NCBI RefSeq assembly: GCF_028206995.1
Contig: NZ_JAQLFL010000003.1
Coordinates: 1 to 64,000, forward strand
Direction of reading: 5' to 3'
DNA: 64,000 nt
Origin: Collinsella aerofaciens
Lineage (GTDB): Bacteria; Actinomycetota; Coriobacteriia; Coriobacteriales; Coriobacteriaceae
In this document: positions 1 through 9,335 of the stretch, piece after piece
How positions within the stretch are numbered: position 1 is the stretch's first letter
Layout: every line of letters starts with the position of its first letter
The notes under the pieces: model-generated
The model's input: the letters and a program-made list of their open reading frames with translations, nothing else
The model's database searches: none
What the model was told of the DNA's origin: nothing
Made by a program: the position numbers and the translations under genes

Positions 1-68
1 GCGACGCGGAAATCGCGCGCCGTTGCCGCGCCCCGCAGTGCCCGCTTCCCCCGAGAACAATTATCAGT

Positions 69-131
69 GCAGGTAGAGCTCTTGCGCAAAAGCCATGTAC
101 TCGCGATATTGCAAAAAGTCTACTCACTTAG
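69..131 (+). repeat. Right half of the 121-bp stop-codon-ended repeat (copy 0)
   Basis: This 63-bp stretch aligns without gaps to the right half of the repeats at 10030-10150 and 11450-11570. It shares GCAGGTA at the left and AAAAGTCTACTCACTTAG at the right, with the middle diverged. The matching left end is not recognisable in the first 68 bases. It lies 122 bp upstream of the helicase start. Only the end motif and the spacing support membership, so this is a decayed or partial copy. Confidence 0.6.
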
Positions 132-253
132 CTGGCAACTGCACCAAACGGCTGGGCAGAACGCCCATTTCCTGCATTTTCTCGCGCGCTGGCACCCCGC
201 GCCGCTGCTACGCCATAATAGTTGGCGGACAAACGGCGAGAGAAAGCAACCAC

Positions 254-2935
254 ATGGCACAGACCACGACAGATACTTCCGCCAGCACCGTTTCTGGCGC
301 CGGCGCCGCCAGCTCGTTCTCGGGCGGCACGGGAACCGAAGCCGAATTCGGCTCGCTCGGCGCGCTCTCCCCCACCTGGTGGGAGCCCGAGGATGGTAGC
401 GAGCCCGAACCATGGCTCACGCCCGATCAGGCCTTCGAACGCTTCTTTGAATGGACAAGCGACCGCGGTATTGAGCTGTGGGACCACCAGGAAGAGGCCC
501 TCATGGATCTAGCCGCCGGTGACCATGTCATTTTGGGAACACCGACCGGATCGGGCAAGTCGCTTGTCGCGCTAGGCATGCTCTTTATGGGCATGGCACA
601 GGGCAAGCGCTGTTATTACACGGCCCCCATCAAGGCTCTGGTCAGCGAAAAGTTTTTCGACCTTGTGCAGGTGCTCGGCCGCGATAACGTCGGCATGATC
701 ACCGGCGACACGCATATCAACACCAAGGCGCCCGTCATCTGCTGCACGGCAGAAATCCTTGCCAACGATGCACTGCGCGAGGGCGAGGGCGCCGACGTGG
801 GCTGCGTCGCCATGGACGAGTTCCACTATTTTGCCGACCCCGACCGCGGCTGGGCCTGGCAGGTGCCACTGCTCACCCTGCCTCACACGCAATTCATGCT
901 CATGAGCGCCACGCTCGGCGATGTCACTGCCATCGCCGCCTCACTCGAGGAACACACCGGCGCTACCTGCGACTTGGTCGTCGATGCCCCACGCCCCGTG
1001 CCGCTGAGCTACGACTACGTGACGACCTCCCTCGAGGGCACCGTCGAGCTCGCGATGCGCGGCGGAGAGGCCCCGCTCTATATCGTGCACTTTAGCCAGG
1101 ATGCCGCCCTTGCGACGGCACAGTCGCTCGCCAACTTTGGCATTGCCAGCAAGGAGCAGCGCGAGGCCATCAAGGAGGCGGCCAAGGGCACGAGCTTCTC
1201 GACGGCCTTCGGCAAGATCCTCAAGCGTTTGCTTGGCTGCGGCGTCGGCGTGCACCACGCCGGTATGCTGCCGCGTTATCGTCTGCTGGTCGAGCGTTTG
1301 GCGCAGCAGGGCCTGCTGCCCGTCATCTGCGGTACCGATACGCTCGGCGTCGGCATCAACGTGCCCATCCACACCGTGGTGCTCACCGCGCTCACCAAGT
1401 TCGACGGCTACAAGATGCGTCGCCTGCGCGCCCGTGAGTTCCATCAGATCGCTGGTCGCGCCGGCCGTTCGGGCTTCGATACCGAGGGCATGGTCATCGC
1501 CGAGGCCCCGGAGCACGAGATCGAGAACGCTAGGCTCATGGCCAAGGCGGGCGACGACCCCAAGAAGCTCCGCAAGATTAAAAAGAAAAAGGCCCCCGAG
1601 GGCTTTGTCACCTGGAACAAGCAGACCTTTGAGCGCCTGATCGAGACGCAGCCCGAGACGCTCAAGCCGCGCCTTCGCATCACACACTCCATGGTGATTA
1701 GCGTGGTCGAGCAGGGCGGCGATGCCCGAGCCCGCGTACACGACCTCATCGAAACGAGCCTGCAGACTCCCGAGGAAAAGGCCAAGCTCGAGGTTCGCGC
1801 CGACGAAATCTTCGCCACACTCATCGATTCCGGCGTCGTCGTTCGCACCGAGGTGCCGCCCGCGCCCGACGCTCCGGCTGACGCCGCGCCGGACATCGAC
1901 TACGCGCTGACGGTCGATCTGCCCGAGGACTTCGCACTCGATCAGCCGCTCTCGCCGTTCTTGCTTGCCGCGTTGGAGCTGCTCGACCCCGAGAGCGAGA
2001 CCTATACCATGGATCTGATCTCGATGGTCGAGGCAACGCTCGAGGATCCCAAGCAGGTGCTGCGCGCACAGGAGCGCGCCGCGCGCGACCGCGCGATGGC
2101 CGAAATGAAGGCCGACGGCATAGAGTACGAGGAACGTCTGGAGCGCATTCAGGACGTCACCTACGAAAAGCCGCTCGAGGACTTGCTCGATGCCGCCTTC
2201 GACAAGTACTGCCAAGAAGTACCTTGGGCCAACGACTACCAGCTCTCGCCCAAGAGCGTCCTGCGCGACATGCTGGAGAGCGCGAGCGACTTTAAGGGCT
2301 ATATCCAAAAGCTCGGCATCGCCCGCTCCGAGGGCATTTTGCTGCGCTACCTAGCAGAGGCCTACCGTTCACTCGACCGCACCGTGCCCATCGAGAAGCG
2401 CGACGAGCGCCTGCGCGACATTATCTCGTGGCTGGGCTTTGTGGTGCGCTCGGTGGACTCGAGCCTGGTGGATGAGTGGGAGAACGCCGGCAACCCGGCA
2501 GCCCTCGATGCTGCGCCGCCGCAGGGCATCGACGAGGTCGTGGCGGACCGTCGCGGCTGCACGCTATTGGTGCGCAACGCGCTCTTCCGCCGCGTGACCC
2601 TTGCCGCCCGCGAGCACGTTCGCGACCTGGGCGAGCTCGACGACGACTGGGGCATGAGCGAGATCCGCTGGCAAAAAACACTCGACGCTTACCACGAGCA
2701 GCACGAGGAAATCCTCACCGACGGAGATGCCCGCAGCGCCGCGATGTTTTCCATTGACGAGTCCGACGAGAAGACCGCGCACGTATGGCACGTGCACCAG
2801 ATCTTTGCCGACGAGGATGGCGACCACGACTTTGGCATCATGGGCGATGTCGACCTGGACGCCACGCAAGACGGCGGCGAGGTCATCTTCAAAAACTACC
2901 GTGTCGGCTTTATCGAGGACCTGCTCGAAGACTAG
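254..2935 (+). CDS. Ski2-like DEAD/DEAH-box helicase with C-terminal DUF3516-type region
   Basis: An 893-residue superfamily 2 helicase. Visible motifs are Walker A GTPTGSGKS (residues 95-103), DEFH as motif II (188-191), motif III SAT (MLMSATLGD) and motif VI QIAGRAGR. The long C-terminal half matches what I know of DUF3516 proteins, which accompany actinobacterial Ski2/Mtr4-like helicases and are thought to act on RNA. The frame stays open upstream to base 95, but the start at 254 (MAQTTTDTS) is preferred because a purine-rich stretch precedes it and the upstream part reads through the repeat at 69-131. It is followed by a strong terminator. The substrate is not shown by the sequence. Confidence 0.85.
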   Translation: MAQTTTDTSASTVSGAGAASSFSGGTGTEAEFGSLGALSPTWWEPEDGSEPEPWLTPDQAFERFFEWTSDRGIELWDHQEEALMDLAAGDHVILGTPTGSGKSLVALGMLFMGMAQGKRCYYTAPIKALVSEKFFDLVQVLGRDNVGMITGDTHINTKAPVICCTAEILANDALREGEGADVGCVAMDEFHYFADPDRGWAWQVPLLTLPHTQFMLMSATLGDVTAIAASLEEHTGATCDLVVDAPRPVPLSYDYVTTSLEGTVELAMRGGEAPLYIVHFSQDAALATAQSLANFGIASKEQREAIKEAAKGTSFSTAFGKILKRLLGCGVGVHHAGMLPRYRLLVERLAQQGLLPVICGTDTLGVGINVPIHTVVLTALTKFDGYKMRRLRAREFHQIAGRAGRSGFDTEGMVIAEAPEHEIENARLMAKAGDDPKKLRKIKKKKAPEGFVTWNKQTFERLIETQPETLKPRLRITHSMVISVVEQGGDARARVHDLIETSLQTPEEKAKLEVRADEIFATLIDSGVVVRTEVPPAPDAPADAAPDIDYALTVDLPEDFALDQPLSPFLLAALELLDPESETYTMDLISMVEATLEDPKQVLRAQERAARDRAMAEMKADGIEYEERLERIQDVTYEKPLEDLLDAAFDKYCQEVPWANDYQLSPKSVLRDMLESASDFKGYIQKLGIARSEGILLRYLAEAYRSLDRTVPIEKRDERLRDIISWLGFVVRSVDSSLVDEWENAGNPAALDAAPPQGIDEVVADRRGCTLLVRNALFRRVTLAAREHVRDLGELDDDWGMSEIRWQKTLDAYHEQHEEILTDGDARSAAMFSIDESDEKTAHVWHVHQIFADEDGDHDFGIMGDVDLDATQDGGEVIFKNYRVGFIEDLLED

Positions 2936-2956
2936 CCGAACTTACCGGAACGAAAC

Positions 2957-2992
2957 GGGGCCGCTGGCAATATCGCCAGCGGCCCCACTTTT
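2957..2992. terminator. Bidirectional terminator
   Basis: A perfect 12-bp stem, GGGGCCGCTGGC paired with GCCAGCGGCCCC, has a 6-base loop and a short T run. It sits between two convergent genes, the helicase and the DUF2130 gene, and probably serves both. Confidence 0.8.
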
Positions 2993-3009
2993 GCACTATA
3001 CGCTATGCC

Positions 3010-4767
3010 TTACTCGGCACCCTCGACCTCATACGAATCCGCCTCGGCTGGCTCATCGTTTGTCTCTGTCGCAGCCCCGCGCGCCTCGTCAAACGCGGCC
3101 TTCATGGTCTTGTTGCCCCACGTGAGCTTGCGAATGGTAAGATCGTCCGCCTTCTTGTTGGCTAGGCGCAGATTGTTCTCGGAGGACAGCAACGCCTCCT
3201 TGGTTTTCTGCAGGTGGCTAATCGTCTTGTCGATCTCATCAATCGCCGTTTGGAACTTGCGGCTCGCGATCTCGTAGTTGCGACCGAAATCATTCTTGAA
3301 CTTCTCCATCTTGGCTTCGAAGTTCGTGACGTCGATATTCTGCTGTTTGTACTCCGCCAGTTCCTGCTTATAGCGCAGCGAACCCATGGCGGCGTTGCGA
3401 AGAAGCGTGATCATGGGAATAAAGAACTGTGGGCGAATCACGTACATCTTCTCGTAGCGATAGCTCACGTCCACGATGCCGGCGTTGTAAAGCTCGCTCT
3501 CGGGTTCGAGCAACGTGCAGAGCACCGCGTACTCACAGCCTTTCTGGCGACGATCGTGATCGAGTTTCTTAAAGAAGTCCTCGTTTTTATGCTTGGTCGC
3601 AGTCTCGTCGTTCTCGTTTTTCATCTCGAACATAATCGAAATGACCTCGTTGCCGCTCGCGTCGCACTCACGGAAAATGAAGTCGCCCTTGGTGCCCTCG
3701 GACGCATCGTTGTCCTTCTCGAAGTACGCGTTGGGAAACGCCGTCATGCGCAGGCGGTTAAACTCGGTCTCGCAGTGCTGCTCGAGCGACTCGCCCACCA
3801 TCTTGGTGGACAGGCGGACCTTCATGTCCTTAAGGCGCTCGATCTCTTCGTCCTTGTAGCGAATCAGGTCATCGCTCGCGCGCTTGGCCTGCGCAAGCTC
3901 GAGCTCGTGTGCCGCCTTGGCCTGTTCCTCGCGAGAATCGCGCACCGCCAGCTCGCTCGTCAGTTTGGCACGCGCCTCATCGCGCTCTCGCTCCGCCGCG
4001 GCGACCGCCTCCGACAGGTTCATTTTTGCCATCAGCTCCTGCTCGCGCAGCTGGGCGCGCAGACCCTCAGCCTCTTGCTCGGACTGAGCCTTTGCGGCGG
4101 AAAACTTCTCTTGCACCTTCGCGCGATAGTCAGTAAGCGCGCGCTCGGCCTCGCTGCGAGCGGCATCGAGCTCGCGCTGCGACTCAGCCGCAGCGGCGGC
4201 AAGCGCCATCTCCTGGGCCTTGTCCGCCGCGGCAAGCCTGGCCTGCAGCTCGGCAATCTGAGCATCACGTGCAGCTAAATCGTTTTGAGCAGCGTTGCGC
4301 GCCGCCGACTCGACGAGCTTAGCTTCGTCATCTTTGCGCTCCAGCTGCGCACGCAAATTGTCGATTTCTCGCTGAAGCTCGGCGTTTTCCTTTTGAGCGT
4401 CGGCACGGGCCTCAACCGCCGCGCGCTGGCTTGCACTCTCGCGCTCTGCGGCAGCGCCCTCGAGCTTGGCGCGCAGCTCGGCAAGCTCAGCATCGCGCTT
4501 GGCAACCTCTTGTGCCAGCTGTTGAGCTGCAGCGTTCTTCTGCTCGATAAGCTGAGCGTTGCGCTGAGACTCTGCCTTTTGCAAGGCAGCCGTCAAACGC
4601 GAGCGCTCAAGCTCCAGCGCCTGCTCGCCCTCGCGCTGGACTGCCTTCACACGCTCATCCAGGTCGCGCGAAAACTCGGCATCGCGCACTTGCTTGACAA
4701 TATCCGCATAGCCAGACGCATCGACCTTAAAGACTTCGCCACAATGCGGGCACTTGATCTCATTCAT
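3010..4767 (-). CDS. DUF2130 domain protein with long coiled coil
   Basis: A 585-residue protein. The N-terminus has a CPHCG half zinc-ribbon ([13 protein letters not shown]). Roughly residues 30-320 are Ala/Glu/Arg-rich heptads, a long coiled coil. The C-terminal part (about 330-520, with [12 protein letters not shown] and [11 protein letters not shown]) resembles the DUF2130 module, which has a nuclease-like look (acidic residue followed by E-x-K). That nuclease link is my inference. The start follows a GAGGAGCTGCT ribosome site. Biological role unknown. Confidence 0.8.
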   Translation of the reverse strand: MNEIKCPHCGEVFKVDASGYADIVKQVRDAEFSRDLDERVKAVQREGEQALELERSRLTAALQKAESQRNAQLIEQKNAAAQQLAQEVAKRDAELAELRAKLEGAAAERESASQRAAVEARADAQKENAELQREIDNLRAQLERKDDEAKLVESAARNAAQNDLAARDAQIAELQARLAAADKAQEMALAAAAAESQRELDAARSEAERALTDYRAKVQEKFSAAKAQSEQEAEGLRAQLREQELMAKMNLSEAVAAAERERDEARAKLTSELAVRDSREEQAKAAHELELAQAKRASDDLIRYKDEEIERLKDMKVRLSTKMVGESLEQHCETEFNRLRMTAFPNAYFEKDNDASEGTKGDFIFRECDASGNEVISIMFEMKNENDETATKHKNEDFFKKLDHDRRQKGCEYAVLCTLLEPESELYNAGIVDVSYRYEKMYVIRPQFFIPMITLLRNAAMGSLRYKQELAEYKQQNIDVTNFEAKMEKFKNDFGRNYEIASRKFQTAIDEIDKTISHLQKTKEALLSSENNLRLANKKADDLTIRKLTWGNKTMKAAFDEARGAATETNDEPAEADSYEVEGAE

Positions 4768-4825
4768 AGCAGCTCCTCGATGAACGCAAATTTCAACCGC
4801 CTACACTCTACCGCGCTGCACGGAC

Positions 4826-4900
4826 AAAAAAGGCGCCGCCGCCATAATGGCAACGGCGCCGGAACCACCGCAAAGGTGCCTATCCCTATTGTGGTGGTTC
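4826..4900 (-). terminator. Tandem hairpins ending in a T run, after the phosphoesterase gene
   Basis: Read on the minus strand, a first 11-bp hairpin (arms 4890-4900 and 4862-4872, one G-T pair) is followed by a second GC-rich hairpin (4832-4860, GGCGCCG arms) and six T residues. The second hairpin is a classical intrinsic terminator just downstream of the phosphoesterase gene and upstream of the DUF2130 gene. Confidence 0.75.
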
Positions 4901-4907
4901 TGGCGCC

Positions 4908-5453
4908 CTATAGCCCAAAGAAGCTAAGAATCTGGTCGCGGCTTACGGGCTTGTACTCGTTGGCGTCGAGGCCGACATCGTAGCGAAAGATAGGACGTTC
5001 GCGGTCGCGATTGCGCACGTTGGTGCGGTCTCCTCTGCTGTGGATATGCCCGTGTAGCATGATGGCACCACGCGCCTTACCATTCCAGCTGAGCATGGGG
5101 TAATGGCTCATCACCAGACGATGGCCCTTGGCATAGCCGGGAGCAACCTCCAGGTAATCGCGCACGTCTTCCCAAATTTGCGGGGCGTCGGGATCTTCCC
5201 AGTCGCCGTCATGGTTACCGCAGATGAGCGTCACATTCTTGCATTCGATACGCTCGCGCAGGTGCACGGCGTCCGCTAGGGGCAAACGATAGGTAAAGTC
5301 TCCCAAGATATAGAGACGGTCGTCCGCCGCCACGCACTCATTAATGGCATCGGTGACCCTGCGGTTCATCTCCTCGACCGAATCAAACGGTCGATCCATA
5401 TCGTGCAAGATATTCGTATCGCCCAGGTGTAGGTCGGCGGTAAACCACATCAT
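4908..5453 (-). CDS. Calcineurin-like metallophosphoesterase
   Basis: A 181-residue single-domain phosphoesterase. The metal-binding motifs are in family order: D-x-H (ADLHLG), GD (LGDFTYR), GNHD (ICGNHDGD), a later H (MSHYP) and GHxH (LHGHIHSRG). Size and motif spacing fit the small stand-alone phosphoesterases found in many bacteria and phages. Substrate unknown. It may share a transcript with the small gene and the HIRAN gene upstream on the same strand. The start is MMWFTADLH; the second Met is an equal alternative. Confidence 0.85.
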   Translation of the reverse strand: MMWFTADLHLGDTNILHDMDRPFDSVEEMNRRVTDAINECVAADDRLYILGDFTYRLPLADAVHLRERIECKNVTLICGNHDGDWEDPDAPQIWEDVRDYLEVAPGYAKGHRLVMSHYPMLSWNGKARGAIMLHGHIHSRGDRTNVRNRDRERPIFRYDVGLDANEYKPVSRDQILSFFGL

Positions 5454-5519
5454 CGTCTATGCCCTCATTTCGCAACGCGTCAAACTGGTGCTAAGTATAC
5501 AGACACAGCGATGCGGCGG

Positions 5520-5699
5520 TTAGCCAAAGAGCCCGCCGAACAGTCCGCGGCGGCGCTTGTCTTGCTTTTTCGAAGCGTCACCCTGAGTTTTCTTGTCCTG
5601 CCGTTTCCTACGGCCCTGCTCCAACTCATCGTCATCGAGTAGCATATCCCATTCAAACGGATCATCCGTCAAATCGAACAGGTCATCGTCGTCAAACAT
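5520..5699 (-). CDS. Small 59-residue charged protein, unknown function
   Basis: The open frame encodes a 59-residue protein with sharply divided charge. The first 27 residues are acidic (starting MFDDDDLFDLTDDPFEWD). Residues 28-51 are basic (RRKRQDKK, KRRR). The end is a Gly/Phe tail, GLFGGLFG. Codon use looks like the neighbours. It sits between the HIRAN and phosphoesterase genes on the same strand with short gaps. The ribosome site is weak (GGGAAG). I do not recognise a family; an acidic N-terminus with a basic tail could bind a partner or nucleic acid. Confidence 0.6.
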   Translation of the reverse strand: MFDDDDLFDLTDDPFEWDMLLDDDELEQGRRKRQDKKTQGDASKKQDKRRRGLFGGLFG

Positions 5700-5717
5700 G
5701 GCAGCTTCCCTTACCGA

Positions 5718-6044
5718 TTAGCGAGCATCCACCACATAGAGGCCAACGCGCACCTGATGCCACGGGCTGCGCTCGGGAGCAACCTGTTGCACGCGGGCCT
5801 CAAATACGTCCTCGTGGCCGTAATACATCATCAAGGACAGCGGGCCGACCTCGTTTCCCGGAACATAGCCAAGCTTGGTGTTGCCGTAATAGATCGCAAC
5901 CGCCTCAGGGTCATGGGGATTATCGCGCTCGGCACACAGCGTCAGCTTATCGCCCGCTTTAAGATCGCCCAGGACCAAGGCGCCATCGGCATACTGAAAT
6001 CCTGCAATGTGAAATGACAGAAGAACACGTGAAGGCTCGTACAT
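5718..6044 (-). CDS. HIRAN domain protein
   Basis: A 108-residue protein that is almost entirely one HIRAN domain: FHIAGFQYADG, then LKAGDKLTLCAERDNPHDPEAVAIYY, then LGYVP. HIRAN domains are known to bind DNA 3' ends in HLTF/Rad5-type remodellers and also occur alone in bacteria. Here it is stand-alone. A GAGGAGCTGCT ribosome site precedes the start. The neighbouring phosphoesterase and helicase suggest, but do not prove, a nucleic-acid role. Confidence 0.8.
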   Translation of the reverse strand: MYEPSRVLLSFHIAGFQYADGALVLGDLKAGDKLTLCAERDNPHDPEAVAIYYGNTKLGYVPGNEVGPLSLMMYYGHEDVFEARVQQVAPERSPWHQVRVGLYVVDAR

Positions 6045-6280
6045 AGCAGCTCCTCTAACAGCCGGATAAACCGGTGTGTAACCTTATTGAGAAGTCTACG
6101 GTCCCGTGCGGACACAAATACATCCTGTCTGCGTCCTTCAATCGTTTGCCTCAACGCTTGCGCGACAGAACGCTTGCAGATAAGATAGGAACACGGATGG
6201 CACCCGTTGCCGCGGGTCTTGCCAACTCCGATACACGTTTTCATCGTGAGAAGTGGCCGTCTTCGCTTACGCGGGGGCGG

Positions 6281-6364
6281 CTATTTCATTCGGCCGATAA
6301 ACAGACCGAGTTCGATAGCCGCAATCAACAACGCCAATAACGAAATAACATCGCTTACGTTCAT
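6281..6364 (-). CDS. 27-residue hydrophobic peptide, type I toxin-like (Hol_Tox-like)
   Basis: The frame reads MNVSDVISLLALLIAAIELG then LFIGRMK and a stop. It is one hydrophobic helix with a charged tail, preceded by AGAAGGGAT at good spacing. Size and pattern resemble holin-like toxins of type I toxin-antitoxin systems (TxpA/Hol_Tox group), and a GC-rich imperfect hairpin (about 6256-6282) follows the stop. The flanks at 6045-6280 and 6365-6427 hold no other gene I can support. Any antitoxin RNA would be on the plus strand. Assignment is by pattern only. Confidence 0.5.
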   Translation of the reverse strand: MNVSDVISLLALLIAAIELGLFIGRMK

Positions 6365-6427
6365 ACCAAATCCCTTCTAAAGGGAGTTGGCCCATCCGTG
6401 CTCCATAACAGTAGTCTAACGCAAAAT

Positions 6428-6468
6428 GCAGGTAATAGGAACACTTGTTCGTATTACCTGCGCCCTTT
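6428..6468. terminator. Terminator after the aldehyde dehydrogenase gene
   Basis: Arms GCAGGTAATA and TATTACCTGC (10 bp) enclose a further inner stem GAACA/TGTTC. A pyrimidine-rich stretch follows on the plus strand and ATTTTG on the minus strand. It lies directly beyond the stop of the minus-strand aldehyde dehydrogenase gene. Confidence 0.7.
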
Positions 6469-6469
6469 T

Positions 6470-7849
6470 CTAATGCACAAACATGCGCACGAATTTGTGC
6501 TTCCAGCTTGCGTAGGGCGCATACCGAAACGGCACGTCCAGCCAGGTTGCCTTGTTCACGATGCTCTTCTTGTGGCTAAACGTATCGAAGCTCTCGCGGC
6601 CATGGTACTGCCCCATACCGCTCGCGCCCATGCCGCCAAAGCCCATATGGCTCGTAGCCAAGTGCATGATGGTGTCGTTGACGCAGCCGCCGCCAAAGGG
6701 CACGTAGCGCACAAAGCGTTGCTGAACCGCACGATCCTGGCTAAAGATATACAGGGCCAGCGGCGTCGGACGATCCGTAATAAACGCTTCGGCCTCGTCT
6801 AGGCTCTCAAACGTCAGCACCGGCAAGATGGGACCGAAGATCTCCTCCTGCATCACGGCGTCAGCGGGGGCCACGCCGTCCAAAATTGTCGGCTCAATCT
6901 TGAGCGAAGCCTCGCGCGCGGCACCTCCAAGCACGACCTTATCGGGATCGATCAGCCCGCGCGCACGCGCAAAATGCTTGGCGTTGACGATATGTCCGTA
7001 ATCCTCATTGTCGAGTGGATGTTCGCCAAACATGCGACGGACCTCCTCCTTGATGAGGCCCAGCAGCTCGTCGTGCACGCGCGTATCGACCAGCAGGTAG
7101 TCGGGCGCCACGCAGGTCTGCCCCACGTTGAGCCATTTACCAAAGGCGATGCGCCGTGCCGCGACCTTCAAGTTTGCCGTCGCATCCACGATGCAGGGAC
7201 TCTTTCCGCCCAGCTCAAGCGTCACAGGCGTAAGGTTTTTACTTGCGCGCTCCATGACGAGCTTGCCAACCGGAACGCTACCGGTAAAGAAGATCTTGTC
7301 CCAGTGCTCATCGAGCAGCGCTTCGTTCTCGGCGCGCCCGCCCTCGACAACCGTCACCAGGCGCGGATCAAATGCCTCTTCACAGATTTGCCTGAGCACC
7401 GCGCTCGATGCCGGAGCATAGGCGCTCGGCTTGATGACCACGGTATTGCCCGCGGCAAGGGCGCCAGCGAGCGGCTCGAGCGTCAGCAAAAACGGATAGT
7501 TCCAGGGCGCCATGATGAGCGTGACGCCATAGGGCACGGTTTGCGTTTTGCACACGCTCACGGCGTTAGCGAGGTCGCACGGACGCAGGCGCGGACGACT
7601 CCATCGGGCCACATGCGCAATCTGATGTCGAATCTCGGAAAGCGATGTGCCAGTCTCGCACATATAGGCCTCGTCATGCGACTTTCCCAAATCGGTCTTG
7701 AGCGCATGAGCGATATCGGCCTCGTGGGCCCGCACCGCATCGCGTAAACTCACGAGCGCGCGACGTCGAGCATCGACATCAAACGTGGCGTGCGTCTTAA
7801 AGTAGGCGCGCTGATCGCCGACGATGCGCGCAATTTCCTCGGTGTTCAT
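6470..7849 (-). CDS. Aldehyde dehydrogenase (class 3-like, NAD(P)+ dependent)
   Basis: A 459-residue cytosolic enzyme oxidising aldehydes to acids. It has the Rossmann/cofactor motif MAPWNYPF, the catalytic Glu motif VTLELGGKSPCIVD and the catalytic Cys region GQTCVAPDYLL. Length and the VTLELGGKSP and GQTCVAPDY motifs match the short class 3/YwdH/coniferyl-type group. A GGAGGGTGCC ribosome site precedes the start. The stop of the alcohol dehydrogenase gene lies 9 bp upstream on the same strand, so the pair is probably one operon interconverting an alcohol, aldehyde and acid. Substrate not determinable. Confidence 0.88.
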   Translation of the reverse strand: MNTEEIARIVGDQRAYFKTHATFDVDARRRALVSLRDAVRAHEADIAHALKTDLGKSHDEAYMCETGTSLSEIRHQIAHVARWSRPRLRPCDLANAVSVCKTQTVPYGVTLIMAPWNYPFLLTLEPLAGALAAGNTVVIKPSAYAPASSAVLRQICEEAFDPRLVTVVEGGRAENEALLDEHWDKIFFTGSVPVGKLVMERASKNLTPVTLELGGKSPCIVDATANLKVAARRIAFGKWLNVGQTCVAPDYLLVDTRVHDELLGLIKEEVRRMFGEHPLDNEDYGHIVNAKHFARARGLIDPDKVVLGGAAREASLKIEPTILDGVAPADAVMQEEIFGPILPVLTFESLDEAEAFITDRPTPLALYIFSQDRAVQQRFVRYVPFGGGCVNDTIMHLATSHMGFGGMGASGMGQYHGRESFDTFSHKKSIVNKATWLDVPFRYAPYASWKHKFVRMFVH

Positions 7850-7858
7850 GGCACCCTC

Positions 7859-9079
7859 CTAGTTCTCGTCCTCAAACATACCACCCGCGACGACCTCGTA
7901 CATATGCTCGAGCTCCGAGCGGTCCATCAAAAGTGGAACGGGGTACAGGGGATTGGCCTCGGCATCGGCATGGGCCGCCATTTGCGGAATATCGGAGCGG
8001 CGAATACCCGAGACATATTTGGGGATTCCCAGGGCCTCGTTCATGCGGTCGACCCAATCGATAAAGGCCTCGGCCGCAAGACTGTCCTGCGCGGTAGCCG
8101 GCGCAATGCCCGCCATGCGAGCAAGATCGGCAAGCTTGGGGGCGGCGGCGTCACCATAAGCGCGAAGCATGTGCGGCAGGATGATCGCGTTGGCCAAACC
8201 GTGCGGAATTCCGTATCGGCCGCCTAGACTGTGCGCGATGGCATGAACGTATCCAACATAGGAGCGCGTAAAGGCAACTCCCGCCTTATACGCCGCCGAA
8301 AGCATATTGCGACGCGCACGCATGTCGTCGCCATGCTCATAGGCCTCGAGCAAATTGTCGTGGATGAGCTGCACCGCCTGTCGTGCCATCTTGCGCGTAT
8401 AGGGCGTGGTGCTTCGCCCGATAAAGGCCTCGACGGCATGCGTCAGGGCGTCCATACCCGTCTGCCCCGTAATGGAGGCGGGCAGACCGCGCGTAAACTC
8501 GGGGTCGTGCACCGCAAAGCGCGGAATAAGCACAAAGTCGTTAATGGGGTACTTGTAGTGCGTCTCGTCATCGGTAATTACCGCCGCAAGTGTGACCTCG
8601 CTTCCCGTGCCTGCCGTGGTGGGGACGGCGATGAGCAGCGGCAGGCGACGATGAATCCGCAGCAGGCCGCGCATCTTGTTGATGGGCTTGTTTGGCTGCG
8701 CAATGCGTGCGCCTACGCCCTTGGCGCAGTCCATGGCTGATCCTCCGCCAAAGCCGATAATGGCCCGGCAGGCACTCTCTCGATACAGGGACGCCGCTTC
8801 CTCCACGTTTGAAACCGTGGGGTTTGTACGCGTTTCGGCATAGACCGTAACGCCAATCCCCCTGGATGCGAGCGCCGCCTCGAGCGGTGCCGTGAGCCCC
8901 AGACGGGCAATGCCGGGATCCGTCACGATAAGGACCTTCTGGATCGAGCGCTTTTGAAGCACCGCGGGCACATCCTCGGCATGCTCTAAAATGCGCGGCT
9001 CGGTATAGGGCAGGATCGGCAATGCAATGCGAAAAACCGTCTGATATGTTCGGCACCAGGCACGACGGGCTAGATGCAT
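7859..9079 (-). CDS. Iron-containing alcohol dehydrogenase
   Basis: A 406-residue group III (Fe-dependent) alcohol dehydrogenase. Evidence: the NAD-binding motif GGGSAMDCAKGVG, AVPTTAGTGSEVT, and the metal-ligand region with MDALTHAVEAF, HAIAHSLGGRYGIPHGLANAI. The frame extends upstream to 9160, but the ATG at 9079 follows AAGGAG with proper spacing and the protein then starts at the usual place. It precedes the aldehyde dehydrogenase gene in one likely operon. A palindrome (9098-9113) lies just upstream. Confidence 0.87.
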   Translation of the reverse strand: MHLARRAWCRTYQTVFRIALPILPYTEPRILEHAEDVPAVLQKRSIQKVLIVTDPGIARLGLTAPLEAALASRGIGVTVYAETRTNPTVSNVEEAASLYRESACRAIIGFGGGSAMDCAKGVGARIAQPNKPINKMRGLLRIHRRLPLLIAVPTTAGTGSEVTLAAVITDDETHYKYPINDFVLIPRFAVHDPEFTRGLPASITGQTGMDALTHAVEAFIGRSTTPYTRKMARQAVQLIHDNLLEAYEHGDDMRARRNMLSAAYKAGVAFTRSYVGYVHAIAHSLGGRYGIPHGLANAIILPHMLRAYGDAAAPKLADLARMAGIAPATAQDSLAAEAFIDWVDRMNEALGIPKYVSGIRRSDIPQMAAHADAEANPLYPVPLLMDRSELEHMYEVVAGGMFEDEN

Positions 9080-9097
9080 AAAGGAAACTCCTTCATT

Positions 9098-9113
9098 TGT
9101 TGATAGGTCAACA
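9098..9113. promoter_or_regulatory. Palindrome upstream of the alcohol dehydrogenase gene
   Basis: TGTTGATAGGTCAACA is a perfect 6-4-6 inverted repeat, 18 bp before the alcohol dehydrogenase start. A related half (TCAATCAACA) lies farther upstream near 9167-9176. It looks like an operator for an unknown regulator. Confidence 0.4.
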
Positions 9114-9201
9114 TTTGCTCGCCCGATTGTACTCAGCAAAGATCGCAGACGGCCTCCCAATCGTTAATCAATCAACATCTTCATATCTCGAAATTGTTTT
9201 A

Positions 9202-9218
9202 TTAATAATCATTCCTAA
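9202..9218. promoter_or_regulatory. PerR/Fur-like box upstream of the rubrerythrin gene
   Basis: TTAATAATCATTCCTAA is an imperfect palindrome around a central C with six of eight positions symmetric. It resembles PerR/Fur boxes. It lies upstream of TTCACA and TAATAG hexamers that could be the rubrerythrin promoter. Rubrerythrins are commonly PerR-controlled in anaerobes, so the context fits. No regulator gene is in view. Confidence 0.35.
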
Positions 9219-9335
9219 TAGGCTTCACATTTGGTTGCATTTATGGATAATAGAACTCGTCAAGACGCACGTCCGGAGAGGGCCCTTACGGGACCGGACG
9301 AGCGCACAATCGCCATCGATCGAAAGGATCGAATC

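Noticed and set aside
132..253. N-terminal extension of the helicase from base 95
   Set aside because: The extension would be translated through the repeat at 69-131 and has no homology; the ATG at 254 has better context.
941..2308. Long open frame on the minus strand (455 codons)
   Set aside because: It lies wholly opposite the helicase gene and has no family motifs; long antisense frames are expected in GC-rich coding DNA.
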